Under the pieces are notes generated by a model. That model searched no databases and had not been told where the DNA came from. It worked only from the letters and a program-made list of their open reading frames with translations. The position numbers and the translations under genes are program-made. Shown here piece by piece: positions 13,352 to 25,200 of a DNA stretch of 64,000 bases. How positions within the stretch are numbered: the first letter of the stretch is position 1; each line of letters starts with the position of its first letter. Source of the stretch: Cardinalis cardinalis (Eukaryota; Chordata; Aves; Passeriformes; Cardinalidae); NCBI GenBank assembly GCA_014549065.1, contig JACDOX010000009.1, forward strand, positions 4,399,959 to 4,463,958. The letters run 5' to 3'.

Positions 13352-13357
13352 AATAAA
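13352..13357 (+). promoter_or_regulatory. Polyadenylation signal of the LTR
   Basis: The hexamer aataaa lies about 130 bp before the LTR 3' end and is followed by a T-rich tract (ggttctttccacttctctct), the usual order at the end of an LTR R region. It supports the plus-strand orientation. Confidence 0.65.
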
Positions 13358-13484
13358 CAGGTTCTTTCCACTTCTCTCTGAGGGATCCTTCCCCAACCGG
13401 CTGGGGGGAGGGGCCGTGTGGGTTTTGCTTTCTGGAGGGGCCCCCTTTGGAGATTCTCTCCCAAATTTGCCCTAAACCAGGACA

Positions 13485-13489
13485 CCAAG
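13485..13489. repeat. 5-bp target-site duplication, right copy
   Basis: The five bases ccaag follow the terminal CA of the LTR and match 12817-12821 exactly. Confidence 0.85.
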
Positions 13490-16400
13490 TAAAGGCTCTA
13501 TAAAGATGGAGCTGGGGAAGGCAGGGAAAGCAACCACCACCAAGGGAGAGAGAGAGAATGCCATCTTCTTACCACAAGAGAAAAAAAAAGTGGGCAAATA
13601 GGTAACAGGGTTTAAATAGACCAGCTGGTGCCAGAGAGCACAAAAAAATGACCAACCAATGTCTGGGCTATAGATGTTTATTACTGCCAAGGGAAAGGTG
13701 AATGCCCTCTGCTGTGTCCTGTCTCCCAGAGAGGCATGCAAGGAAAAAAACATGTGAAAAGGTTAGTCAGAGCCATGGTGATGTCTTTCTGCTGTTATAT
13801 TTAGCTTATTTGAAGCACCTCAGGTACAGACACTAGTTAGTACAGTAAAATGAGTCATGATGGGCTGCAATGAAGTGATTGACACCCTTGCAGAGCNCAG
13901 AGGAGGGAAAATCAGATTCCTGTGATATGTTAGCCTGTGGGATACTCTCCTAAGAGAATTCATTCTTACCTGAAGGTGCATGGACAACCAGAACAATTTA
14001 TGGAAGGGTGTGCAGGAAGTCAGTACTGACCCCNTATTGACCCAAAGAAGTGCAAAGTGGTCTGACACCTTTCCCCCTGCTCCAAACTTCAAGCTTGGGT
14101 TCCAAGCACTCCTCTGTGAAACAAGGCATGAACAAGTATCTTGTCTGTTCCAAACCTCAGACAATAGGTACACANAACTAAAACCAGATGTTCTCTGCAC
14201 CTTCTTTACACAATTTTTTCATGTTCTGCAGTTTAGATGCCATTTCTTACGCATATTTAATACCATTGTATTCTATCTTATTCTCAGGAGAAAGTAAAAT
14301 CTAGTTCTCCCTCTATCTGGGCTTCTTGAAAGTACAGGAATCTCGGGCNTCATGGATGAAGTGTTGAGTATTGATTTCTAGTCTCTTAAGCTCCAACCGC
14401 ATTACTCCAGATAAAGTGTACTATATGGAGGTATTATTTAAGGATTGGAAGAGAAAAAGAGGTATTATAACAAATATAAACAGGAACTAAACTTCTATTT
14501 TCCTCCTGTTACAAAACTCTTACTAATTTTGAAAAAAAAATCCAATTTGATTAGAATTAAAGAGCTCACTGTAATTAATATACAGCATTTTGTTTTCCTT
14601 GCCTGTATAGATTGCTTTCAGTTAGAGTTTAATTTGTTAAGAAAAGGGTTCTGATAGAGCCTTACTAAAGGAAAATCCACTATTGCACTCAATCATTGCA
14701 TTATTATAGACCAAAGTGAACACAAAATATCTGAAGAATGCTTAAGGGGGACACAAGTTTCATTCGGAAAATAATCCACTGAAATATGATAAAACATAAG
14801 GTAGGTATTCACTCTACCATGGCACAGATGAGGACTTTATTTTAAATCCAATCCATAACTGATTGAATTTTTGCATGATTTCTTTAAACTGCCTTCCTTA
14901 ATCTAGAAATACATTAAAATACTCATCTGCTAGCTGTGCTGTTTTCAGCTGTAGGAAACTGGTGATTTGTATCCTCCTGATGTTATTTTCTCCACATGAA
15001 GTAAAACATGACTGTCACAGTACTTCAGAAAAGGAAAAAATCTGAAATTTTTTATGTCTTGTCCTGGGGTTTTTTATCTTATCCTTGAATTATTTCCATA
15101 ATTAACAGCTCTGCTACAATTAAGCATATTTGCAAATATGTTTGGTGCANAAATGCAAAAACCTGAGTCTGCCAAGATTAGAAAAAAAACCACTAACATT
15201 TCAATCTTACATATCTGTAGGAATGCTTTCCACAGCCAGNAAAATCCCTACATTCAGTGTGAAAGCTTGTGGTGTTCTGTGATACACTGATGGTCAAATC
15301 CAGCCCACTGGCATCAGAAGGCAAAAAGCATTTTTGACTACGTCTGCTCTTCATTCTCAGCCTCCAAAGTAATTTCAAAAACTCCCTAGATCAGNTTAAG
15401 AATGAGGCTGGCTATACTTTTGTGCTTAAAGATACATTTTATCCTGACATACTGTTGGCAATTGCTAAGTATTAAATCCATGAGGAGTTTTTCTTTTTCT
15501 TTAATAAAGATGACACAGTAATGAAAACCACTGAGCTAAGTGCAACAAAAATTTTATTTTTCTATCTCATTTTAAAGCATATATTGCATAAAATTTTTGA
15601 TCCTAAGTGCAAAATATAACTCACATGTCTATAGGATGCCAAAATCCCTTAGTCCATCTAAGCTACATCTATATTAGCAAGCAATAGAGACCAACAGAAG
15701 TGGCTCTGTAAAGTGCAATAGCTGGTGAGGACCTGGCATCCTCCCTGCTCCTATTGCACAGGGTTTTTTCTGCATCAGACTAGCTGTGTTCTGCTCTCAC
15801 AGACTGACTGCCAGCTTACCACTGGTGAGCTCCTGGAGTGCATCTTCCAGATAAGTTCCACACAAAGGGAATCATGCTCTGAGGCTGCTCCCCAGTGCAA
15901 ACTGAAGCACAGTACAGGAGTACATTTGAGAGGTTAACTGAATTCAGTGGGTGATCCATGGATATCCTGCTAGCTTTATTCCTTCCTCAAAGCCCCCTGG
16001 AGTGCTGCTCTATAACTATTTCTGAGGATGAATCCTCAGACTTAGCAGACTGCACTGAATCCCTCTTTTCTTCTTAACACCTTGGGTGGCACAAGAAAAC
16101 AAGTTTATGTGGCACAGCCCACCAGGAGAAGGCTTCTGCCAGAACAGATTTCAGAACTGCTTTAACCTGTCAAACTCTTTTACCTTTCACTTCAAAATGT
16201 GTGGGATGACTTCAGATATCTATGATAAAAATTAGTAATCCTGGGTGAGACCTTGAGCACACATGGTTTCCTAATATGGATTCTTTTATCTTAGAGCAGT
16301 TACATGCTGAAGTCCCTCACTGCCCAGCAGTGCTCCCCACAAAAGCTCAGTGCAGTGGTAGGACAGGCACATGTCCATCATCACTGGCTACAGCAGCTGC

Positions 16401-18184
16401 CAGAGGGAATTTGCAGTAAGTAGATTCTCCATGACTCTTTTGTCCTTGGCCATTTTGCTGAGGCACCAGTGGCTCTGGCAGTAGTTTTGCAGTGTGAGCA
16501 CTCCTCTGTTTGATTGTAATCCACTGGCTTTCTTCNCATGTATCATCAAAAAGCCATCAGCTAAGGTTTTTGGGGTTTTTTTGCTCTTTCACCTAGGGGC
16601 AGATCTCAGTCACTGACCTTGGAATGAAGGGCTCTGTATTTCAGTACCATGCTTCCCAAGAGAAGCTGTAACTCAGGCTGCTGAAATACCNAACAATTTG
16701 ATTTCTGTGGACAATCACTGAACTAACTTCTTTTTAACAGCAAAATCACACTGCTCTGGTTTACCCACACAGACTGTCTCTTCTTTTAAAGACAAAAATG
16801 TGATCTTCACTTAGACCATAGCAAANACTTTTATTGATGTTATCCTTTTCCTTCATACCAGAAAAAGTCCATCTCAAAGCCACCCCAAATCTTTCTCAAA
16901 TGTAGCCATGTGGAGAAAACTGATTCTTCTTTGATTTTAGATAAGAAAGAAAATCATGGCTTACAATAGGCTGTCATTTTTTCTTTTAGATGTGATCACT
17001 TCAGCTCTAGTACTAGGGTTAGGGTAACTCTTCTTACTCTGCTCCAAAGCAGGAATACCAGATTTAATAGCTAGATGTTTTGTACTTCATCAGACTGCAA
17101 GATGGTAAATACACTATAGTCCATTGGCACAGCTCCTACTTTTCTATCACTACTCCTAGGGCAATGTCACTGTCACCTGGAGCAGTCACTGATAACCTGC
17201 AAAATGTAGTTAGTCTGTTTATGACATGGACAGAAGAGGAAATGGATATGCAATCTACAGTGAGAATAAGACAGCATCTCTGCCATAATACATGCTTGGT
17301 TCCAAAATTTTAGGAACAAAAGAGAAGNGCTGTCTTTAGCCATTTTTCCTTCTTAGATGAAATCAGCCTTCATCTAGCAAGNAAGATGAAGAAAGGAGAA
17401 ACTATGAGACAAGTAAAAGAATAACATCAGAAGCAATGGAATATCTGAAATACCTTCTAGGTNTATGGCCAGAACATGAGGAACAAACTCAAAGGCTTAA
17501 CTAATTAGTATANTTGGTGTCACAAATTCCTAGTGGATTATAGTAAGTACACAAGGAACCTTGTATACTAACCTAGGGGAGGTCAAGAAGCACCTGAGAT
17601 GCAGTGGTAGAGGAGTTATTTATCAAGAGCACTTCCTGAACTTTGGGAAAATAACATACAGTTATGAGAGTTCAATGGTTTTTGGAATAGAAAAAAAGAG
17701 ATTTTAAGGCAATATCTCCACTTCCAAAACAATGAGAGGCTNTTGGATATGGTTGTTTAGAAACAACCCAAGGGACACAGCCTGTTGGTGACTAGGGACA
17801 TGACTTTCCTTTATGTATTTTGAAACAATTATATTGTAGGGCTCAAAATATTTTCTGCATGTACTGAAGACAGTCTTTTCTTTGAAAATTATTAGGACAG
17901 TAGCTATTTTAAAATTATTCTGCCAGAGGCAGAAAATCATTTGGGTTAAGGAGACACTGTTGGAAACAGAAAAAAAAGGGCTACAAAATACTGGCAGCAC
18001 TTTGAGAAAGCAGACATCAGCAGAAATTATTTATTGNCAGGTCTTTTGCATGGATAATTTGGGTTTTTTTTAAATTGAGAGACTCGNTGGTTACTGGAAA
18101 CATTATGCCAGTGCCATAACTGAAACTACCTCGAAGATAAGAATTCTAGTAGAAGTAACAGTTTAGAAAGAATCTACACACAGA
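13490..18184. other. Non-coding DNA, no gene seen
   Basis: No supported coding exon or RNA gene lies here. A two-copy telomere-like word sits at 17013-17027. The block at 15700-16500 is a little richer in G and C but shows no repeat family that I recognise. The part from about 17330 is purine-rich on the plus strand and may be the unrecognisable 5' part of the LINE that follows, but I cannot match it to any LINE region. Confidence 0.5.
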
Positions 18185-19265
18185 ATGAAAACAAGGGCGT
18201 ATATCTTAAGGATATAAAAGAATTGCTCAAACTCATTAAATTCAGCAAGGTTAAGGCTGAGCTGCAATTAACAGGGGACATAACAAGCAACAAGAAAAGA
18301 TTCTACAAATACANGACACATTAAAGAAGTAAAAGGAAGTATTAAGGAGATGATATAATGAATGACCTGAGGAAGGCCATTGCATCNAATGCATTCTTTC
18401 AGTTTTCAAATAGATGTTAACTATGATCCAATACTTAATTAAATTAAATGTTTAAAGGAGATAGATAGGCATGTCTTCCTGAATATGGGCGAGGACACTG
18501 AAAAAGATAGAGATTTTCAATTGAGCTTAGTTCAATGACTTTCAATTAAGTATCCTTAACAAAGCAACCCCCATAATCTCTGAATCATAGCCCTGACCTT
18601 GGAGAGTTGGTGAAGAAGAGTAGAATTCCCTGAAGAGAAATAGAGGGCAATCACAATGTCACACGTCAAAAAGGGGAAAATATCTCTGCTTGGGAGGGTA
18701 CAAACCAGTCCTTGAACTGTTNTTCCTTGAAACACTCTGGGGCAATTTGCTAAAAATTCTTTTCTAAGGCACAAAACAGTAAGATGGTAACAAAAAATAG
18801 AAAACATGGACTCCAGGAACAAATCATGTCAAGTTGATATCATTTCTTTCCTTNATTGCTGGCCTAACTGGATAAGGGGAAATGTCACAGCTGCGATATA
18901 CCTGGACTTTATTAACACTTTCCTAATATCTAGAATAAATTTAAATATTCTAGTATATTAACTAGAAAACTAACTTCTAGATGAAATCATGTTAAGTTTG
19001 AGGATTGAAAAGGATGAAATCATGTTAAGGATTGAAAAAAATTGTAGAGAACATGATCTATGAGGGGATATTAAGGAAAACAACAACAGTTTTGTCTAAC
19101 AAAGAAGTGGAACAATATCATTTTCTAGTATATAAAAAAAATTATATGCAATCGTCTACAAAAGTGTATATATATGAGGTAATGTACATTAAAGTTGAGA
19201 CAGAAAAGCTTGAATTGCAACATAGGAGATTGGGGCTTGATATTGGAACAAATATTTCTCCTTTT
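18185..19265 (+). mobile_element. Decayed CR1/L3-type LINE, ORF2 and 3' region
   Basis: Several blocks occur in the order found in CR1/L3-type LINE ORF2. A 'gctgagctgcaatta..aggggacat..acaagaaaagattctacaaatac' block lies at about 18250-18315. A 'ggaacaaatcatgtcaagttgat' block lies at about 18810-18840. A stretch at 18893-18910 translates as AIYLDF, matching the reverse transcriptase motif around the first catalytic aspartate. A 'gtagagaacatgatctatgagg' block lies at about 19040-19065, and 'ttgaattgcaac..gagattggggcttgatattggaac' at about 19210-19250 matches the region just after ORF2. Frameshifts and stops interrupt the frame throughout, so this is a fossil. A local 33-bp-period duplication sits inside it. 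The 5' limit is uncertain. Confidence 0.75.
18980..19029. repeat. Short direct duplication, 33-bp period
   Basis: The 17-base word gatgaaatcatgttaag occurs at 18980-18996 and 19013-19029, and each copy is associated with an 'aggattgaaaa' word. The duplication arose within the decayed LINE. Confidence 0.85.
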
Positions 19266-22200
19266 AAGAATAGCTAAAANACCATAATGGACTGCCTGCT
19301 TTCTTTGGGCATGTAATACTTTTGGTCAGATAAATTTTCTTTCACTTGCTTTGCATAAGTGGTGACAGCAATATTTCAATGTCTTNTTGCCTTCAAGCAG
19401 TGATTGCTTCTTGGATCAACCAAAAACCTGCTAAAGCTTGAGAATTATGCAACAACACAGGACTTATAGAGACAACTAATCTTTAACCCCAAAATTTATG
19501 AGAAAATAGTTCCTTGTTCAGCAGCAACACNCCCTTGAGTTCAGTTGGAGCTCCCCGTTTGATTTGGCACATATAAATACATATATATATAGAGAGAGAG
19601 AGATTTCTGTTTTCCTGATCACTCAGAACTGGCTATCCTGAGCTGTAAGGTATATAAATCCCTTTTAAGCCCCTGTGGGATTCAGAACAATACCCAGATA
19701 TGCAGAAGGTGCAAACTTCACCCCACACTAANAGAAAAAGGAAGAAATTTCATGAAACAAAAAGGCAACCAGCTATGTTTTGTACCATGATCCACTGCTT
19801 TTAATACTTATAAAATAAATCCTTGAGGAAGCTCCTGCTATACTCTTCCAGAAGCTGCTCTAACCCTCAGGGTTGANACTGACTCTAAGTCAGGTTTGGT
19901 GCTCACCTCTAGAAGTATTATTTCCAGAACAAAGCTAGGGCCTGACATCTTGTGTAGCAAGTTTGTATTGTCCCATACCTTTCCTAGGATGCAGAGGCTC
20001 CCNGTGAGGCTGTGGTATCTTTCACTGTGATCTTTTTGTACACAACAGAGAGTAAAGATTGTGATGGAGAGTCACTCCTGAGTTCCCANCAGACTGAATT
20101 TTCCCTTTACTCCATCACACAGTCCCCAGAGTGCATGGTGTCCTAAGTGTTTTGTTAGACTTTGCAAGCATTTTTCAAGCTGATAGTGTTCTACACGACC
20201 AAAAGCAAGGTCTAGTGAGTGGAACTAGCAGCATGTCAATACAAAGATTTAGCATATTCACTGAAACACTGCATGCACAGTGTGCCTGGGTTCCTGTTGC
20301 AGAAAGAGAAATATCCTGTGAGGGGGAATCCAGAAAGCAGTCAGCCAAATGGAAAAGCATGCAATGTAAAAATATGACCTATTTCAACATCAGCTGTTCA
20401 GAGTATACAATATAGNCAGTGGTAAATAGTCTTAGGTTTTTAATATTTCTGAGAATTACTGTAAAATGCTAGGAAATAAATTATTAGGAAACTAAAATTT
20501 AATACATTGGTTATCTAATTCCTGAAATAATAGTGGTAATCTACCATTCAAGCATCTTTCTTTCCTTTATAGAGCTCCCTATTTACATGTGACAATCTCC
20601 ATTGCACTTTCATTTCAAATAGCAGCCACCTGAACATTTCTTTCTGGTTTTTGGTGTTTAGGATGGGGGATTTCTTTTTGCTATATTTTCCTTTAAACAG
20701 AGCATTTGCAATTAATATTCTGACATCTTTGTTTCTTCTATTTATAAATACTCACCAGATTTTCTTAAATGCTTTCATTATTCAGATTTTTTTTGTTTAA
20801 TTATTTAATAATATAGCCCTTTCCTGTGTTTTTCCACTAGAACCTGACATTCCTGAAAAAAAAATTGAGTTGGTTGAACTGAAGTTATAAATTACATATC
20901 TGTTTTTTCTACATACCATCCAGACTTTTATATAAGTTTTCATTTTTGTAGAAGTCTTGCAAGAATTGAAGATAAACAATAGAAAAATTACATCTGATCC
21001 CAACTCACTACATACGTTTTCTTTCTGATGACATTTGGTATTTGTGACTCACTTGAATGGTTTGTGAGACCTTTGTGATTACTGCATCACTTCCTAAAAG
21101 ATACCAGAGTTTTTGACCACACTGTCTAGTAACTTAAAAAGAAAGCAAAAGGAAAGGGATGAAAATGAGGACAGAAAANAAATCCTTCTAACCAGGGTTC
21201 TAGTGCCTTTGCAAAACATTATTATCCAAAAGGACAAATATATATGTGAACATCTGAAACTGTCACAAATGTTGTTTTTTCCTCATTGCTTCCCATATTT
21301 TCCACTTGTCACGTCCTTCCCTCAGGTGNTTCTCTAACACCAGGCTGCACGGGCTGCAGCAGCAGTGGAAGATGGCAGAATTGACCATGAAGAGTCACAG
21401 ATAGGCTTAAGTCAGCAAAATCTTGTGCTCCAGCTTTGAGGAGACATGCATCAGTCTTCCACCAAAGGCTAAACAAANAGAAGGCACCTGTAAGAAAACC
21501 AAGATTCTTCTCTTAGTGTTGGTTCATGTTCCTTTATATCCTTCTTTAAACACAAAGCAAAAGATTAGCCTGAAGACTTTGAAGGACTTTCTTTAGCCAA
21601 ACCATTTTCTTTCTGAACAACTAACCCAGCTTACTTTAGTGAAGGATATTACATCAACAGTGGGGGAAAAAAGGGAAGAAGCCATCCAACTTACTGGTAT
21701 TGAAATGCTCTCATATGTCCCCCTAGTTCTATTTACCAGTTTATCCAGTCCTTAATACCTCAGGGCAGCATGCATTATATTTGCAGATGAAAAATTCACT
21801 ATTTTCTCCACTCTAGGAAGTTTCCATTGTACTCATCTTGCATTGTCTCTANATAATAATAGTATTGTCAACAAGAGTGACCAGCTTGTGATGGGTCATT
21901 CCTTTGAAGAGCTTCTATTCAGACTAACACACAGAATCTTTTCCATTTGTCAATGACATAAAACACATGGAATTGCAGATGCCATAGCCTGGACACCAGT
22001 ATAATACTTGTCTTTCTATTCTTCTGTATTTGTGGTAAATCAGTGAAAACACAATAGAAAAATATTAAAAGCCTTTTTTCACTTAAGAGATAATTGAGAT
22101 AATTCTATGGAAGTGAACTTATTTAACAATATATGCTTCACTATAAAAAATGTAAAAGCAATATTTTCACTGATATGGTCAATAAAATCTTAAAAAAATA

Positions 22201-25200
22201 ACTTAGTTTGAATAGGTATTTACATTTTCATTGCTGGCATTCTTTTTTTTTATTATCATCTTATTCAAAACTCCAGCTNTTCTCTCATATTCAAGAATAT
22301 GTGCTTTTCTCCAGCCAGGTTCAGACTTGAACCTAGGAGGTCTTNGTTTAAGTTGATTTTACATTCATTGTAATGTGCCTTCCCCCTTTGTACTCTGGAA
22401 ATTGTACTGAAGGTGATATAACTGCAGCATTNATGACTTATTCAAACAAAGCAATTACTCAGACAGGTCCAACATGCAAGGAACGTTCATGGACCCCTGG
22501 AAACCAAACACAGTATCAGGCTTGCAGTTCCAGCTTAGTGTGGGATCTTATCCATGCACTAAATTAACAGTGACCGAGCTTTCTTACCTGACAGTGCCCC
22601 TCTTTTATAACACACCCTACATCTAAAATGGCAAGGGTCAGACAACATGTTCCTAAATTTATAAATGTAAGTACATTGTCTCATAATAAACACTGAAATA
22701 TTGTCATCACCACCTATCAACTTTAAACATAAAAAGTCTGGAAAACAGAAATTAAACACGAGCTTTGAGGCAGCTCTGGCTGTCAATAACCTCTAACTTA
22801 TTTTACACCACTAAATATTTCTGTAAGGANCCATTTCATATTTTTAACCCTTCATACCATCTCCCTCATTATAGTAATGAGGTAAAAGAAGGTATCTCTA
22901 TCACAAGGTAAAAGAATGTTTTGGTTTAGCCAAACATTCAAATATTAAATAAAATTAAATTCAAATAATTTATTTATNACAAATGTAAATTTTATTTATT
23001 AGCACAAAAATTGAGAATTAACTTAACCCAAAGTGTCACTTCAATGTAGGAAATCATATTTGAGGTGATTGTGCCCCTGCTGTGTCTCATTCAGTGGTAC
23101 AAAAGGAATTTGCTTCTTTTCTATTCATTTCTAACACCTTACAAAATAGACTTTCTAAGTACAAAAATGAATGAAGGTAACAGACGTTGAACATTATGAA
23201 AGGTAAGTTTTGCTGGCAAAAATAGAAGAAATAATTTCTTACACTGTGAACATCAAGAACTTAATAAAAGTTTCATTTTCTGGACAATCAAATTTTTTGG
23301 TCCAGAGAACTATTTAAAATAGCTGAAATCTAATTCTGTGTCTCTTTCAAGAGCTGAAAATGTAACATTTTCTCCAACAGCATCCATGTTAAAGCACAAG
23401 TTTGAAGTCAAATACCAGGACCTATTAAACAGACAGTGCATTTGAAGAGGTGGAACAGGTGAATGGTAAAAAACCAAATATTTTCCTTGTGATTTTGTAC
23501 ATCTACAAGGGATATAGTTTGTTTATCATGCTTTATCTGAGGACCAGGAGCCAGGAAATAATGATCATGGTTGCATTTTGAAAAAAAAAATGGGAATATT
23601 GGGAAAGAAGTGCTTACACAAAAAGATGGGCACTTGTAGCCAGTTAATTAAAATTTTATGAACCTAAAGCCNTAGAATGTTGGGGAATATTTCTGTTCAT
23701 TTCAACAGAATTTGGTTCTGTCCTGCCTGAAGCAAATGCTGGGGGAAAAAAGTAAAAGTTCAATTAAAAAAATATCCAAATGTGACTGCTCACATAGTTT
23801 AGCAGGAAACAAATGTGCATTACAGGTAGTATCTAACAAGCAAAGAGAACATATGGCCACCACTGCCTATATAGACTTCAATAATTTCTTATAAAATACA
23901 TGCTTTTCTACTTTCCTGAGTAGCTAAATTTCATTATCTCATCATACCTTGAGGTGAAAAGCCCACCAGGTTATAAATGGTCATGATATAAAGAAGAAAG
24001 ACAACTCTGTCAGTCATGTGGTTATTTATTGTTATCTCTGTAGCTTACTTCCTGTTTTGTTGGGTTTTTGTGGGGGTTTTTGGCAGAAGTTCTAGAACCA
24101 TTAATCATTTTTTTTTAGTCAAAACAAACCAAAACATTTTCTTTTCTTACAAAACTCTTTAATGTTTTGGTAAGAATGGAATTCTAGTTTGAAGGGTTTT
24201 TTAGGAACTGTTGGAACAAGTCATATCAGGGCTTACACTAAGACCTGATACAGCCAATTATTTTTGCATCTGCTCCTTTCTAAGCACACAAACAGTCATG
24301 CTAAAAGAACTTTTCAAACTGAGTATTTTGCAAATTACTTTGCTAATGTTAATAGTCTCCAGCACAGAAGAAAAGCCATAATGAATTTATGCTGTATTTA
24401 AGCCCTGAGATGACACAGTGCCTTTGACTTTCAGGATTTCTTTCAACCCTACACCTAAACACACATTTATGTGTGGCCTTATAGGGGCTTAATAAGAAAT
24501 AAGATTCTGTGTCTTACACTGTCCCTCTGATACTGTTCAACAGTCAGGAGTGAAGACCTAGGACTGTTGGGAAAGCCTTAATATTAACATTTTCTCAGAG
24601 GAGAGAAGGGTCTTTATTAAACACACTGAAAAATGTCATGACTGCATTGTAACAAGAATCATGGAGCAGAAAGCCTAATTCTTGCTGTAGTCATGAGCCA
24701 GCATGAGGCCCTATCCTAACTGATGTACGAAATGAAAAAAACTTATTGCTCCAAAAAGCTAATAAAAAAACCCAANAAGTATATTTTTAGTACTCTGAGA
24801 TGGAGTAATGTGATACATTATGACCTTGTACTATAAAAGTGGGATATTTTGTGTATATACATATATTTATGGTAGGATCTATTAAGAAATAGTCTTTGAA
24901 TAACTAAAAAAAAAAATAAAACAAAGCTCTCTGCACTAAAATGGAAAGAGAGGTAATTTTAAAATGTTAATTTCCCAGTGCACACTTGCAGACTCTTTTT
25001 CAAGTTGAATATATTTTAGTGTTGATAATATTTACCCCTCCAATCCTGCTGATAAAAACCCAACTGATTACAGTGTGAAACCTTCCAAGAGTGGCCTGGA
25101 TTTTACCCAGCTGTCTCCCACTATTTTTCTAGCACTTTTCAGATTTTGTNTTATAAACTTAATTTTGAAGCAGTATTATACACATTTATTTGATTTCCTG

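Larger units (their letters stand above)
12822..13484 (+). mobile_element. Solo LTR of an endogenous retrovirus, probably ERVL-type
   Basis: This 663-bp element is flanked by identical 5-bp duplications (ccaag at 12817-12821 and 13485-13489), which fixes both ends. It ends in the expected CA. It starts with CG where TG is expected, consistent with one T-to-C change in 'tgtcctaggg'. A polyadenylation signal, aataaa, at 13352-13357 orients it on the plus strand. A GCTTTT/GCTTCT-like simple repeat lies at 12993-13074, and the 3' part is GC-rich. The overall text resembles songbird ERVL-type LTRs as I remember them. No gag-pol DNA and no second LTR adjoin it, so it is most simply a solo LTR left by recombination between two LTRs. 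Open frames inside it are by-products of its composition, not genes. N bases are about four times denser here than in the rest of the window. Confidence 0.88.

Noticed and set aside
13009..13488. Open frames of 115 and 111 codons on opposite strands
   Set aside because: Both lie inside or across the end of the solo LTR, and one runs through its simple repeat and polyadenylation region. They reflect LTR composition, not genes.
13931..14200. Minus-strand frame ending at a cttcag|gtaaga donor-like site
   Set aside because: Single donor-like words are common by chance. No acceptor, protein similarity or further exon supports it.
17013..17027. Telomere-like word ctagggttagggtaa
   Set aside because: Only two TTAGGG-like units are present, too few to call an interstitial telomeric repeat.
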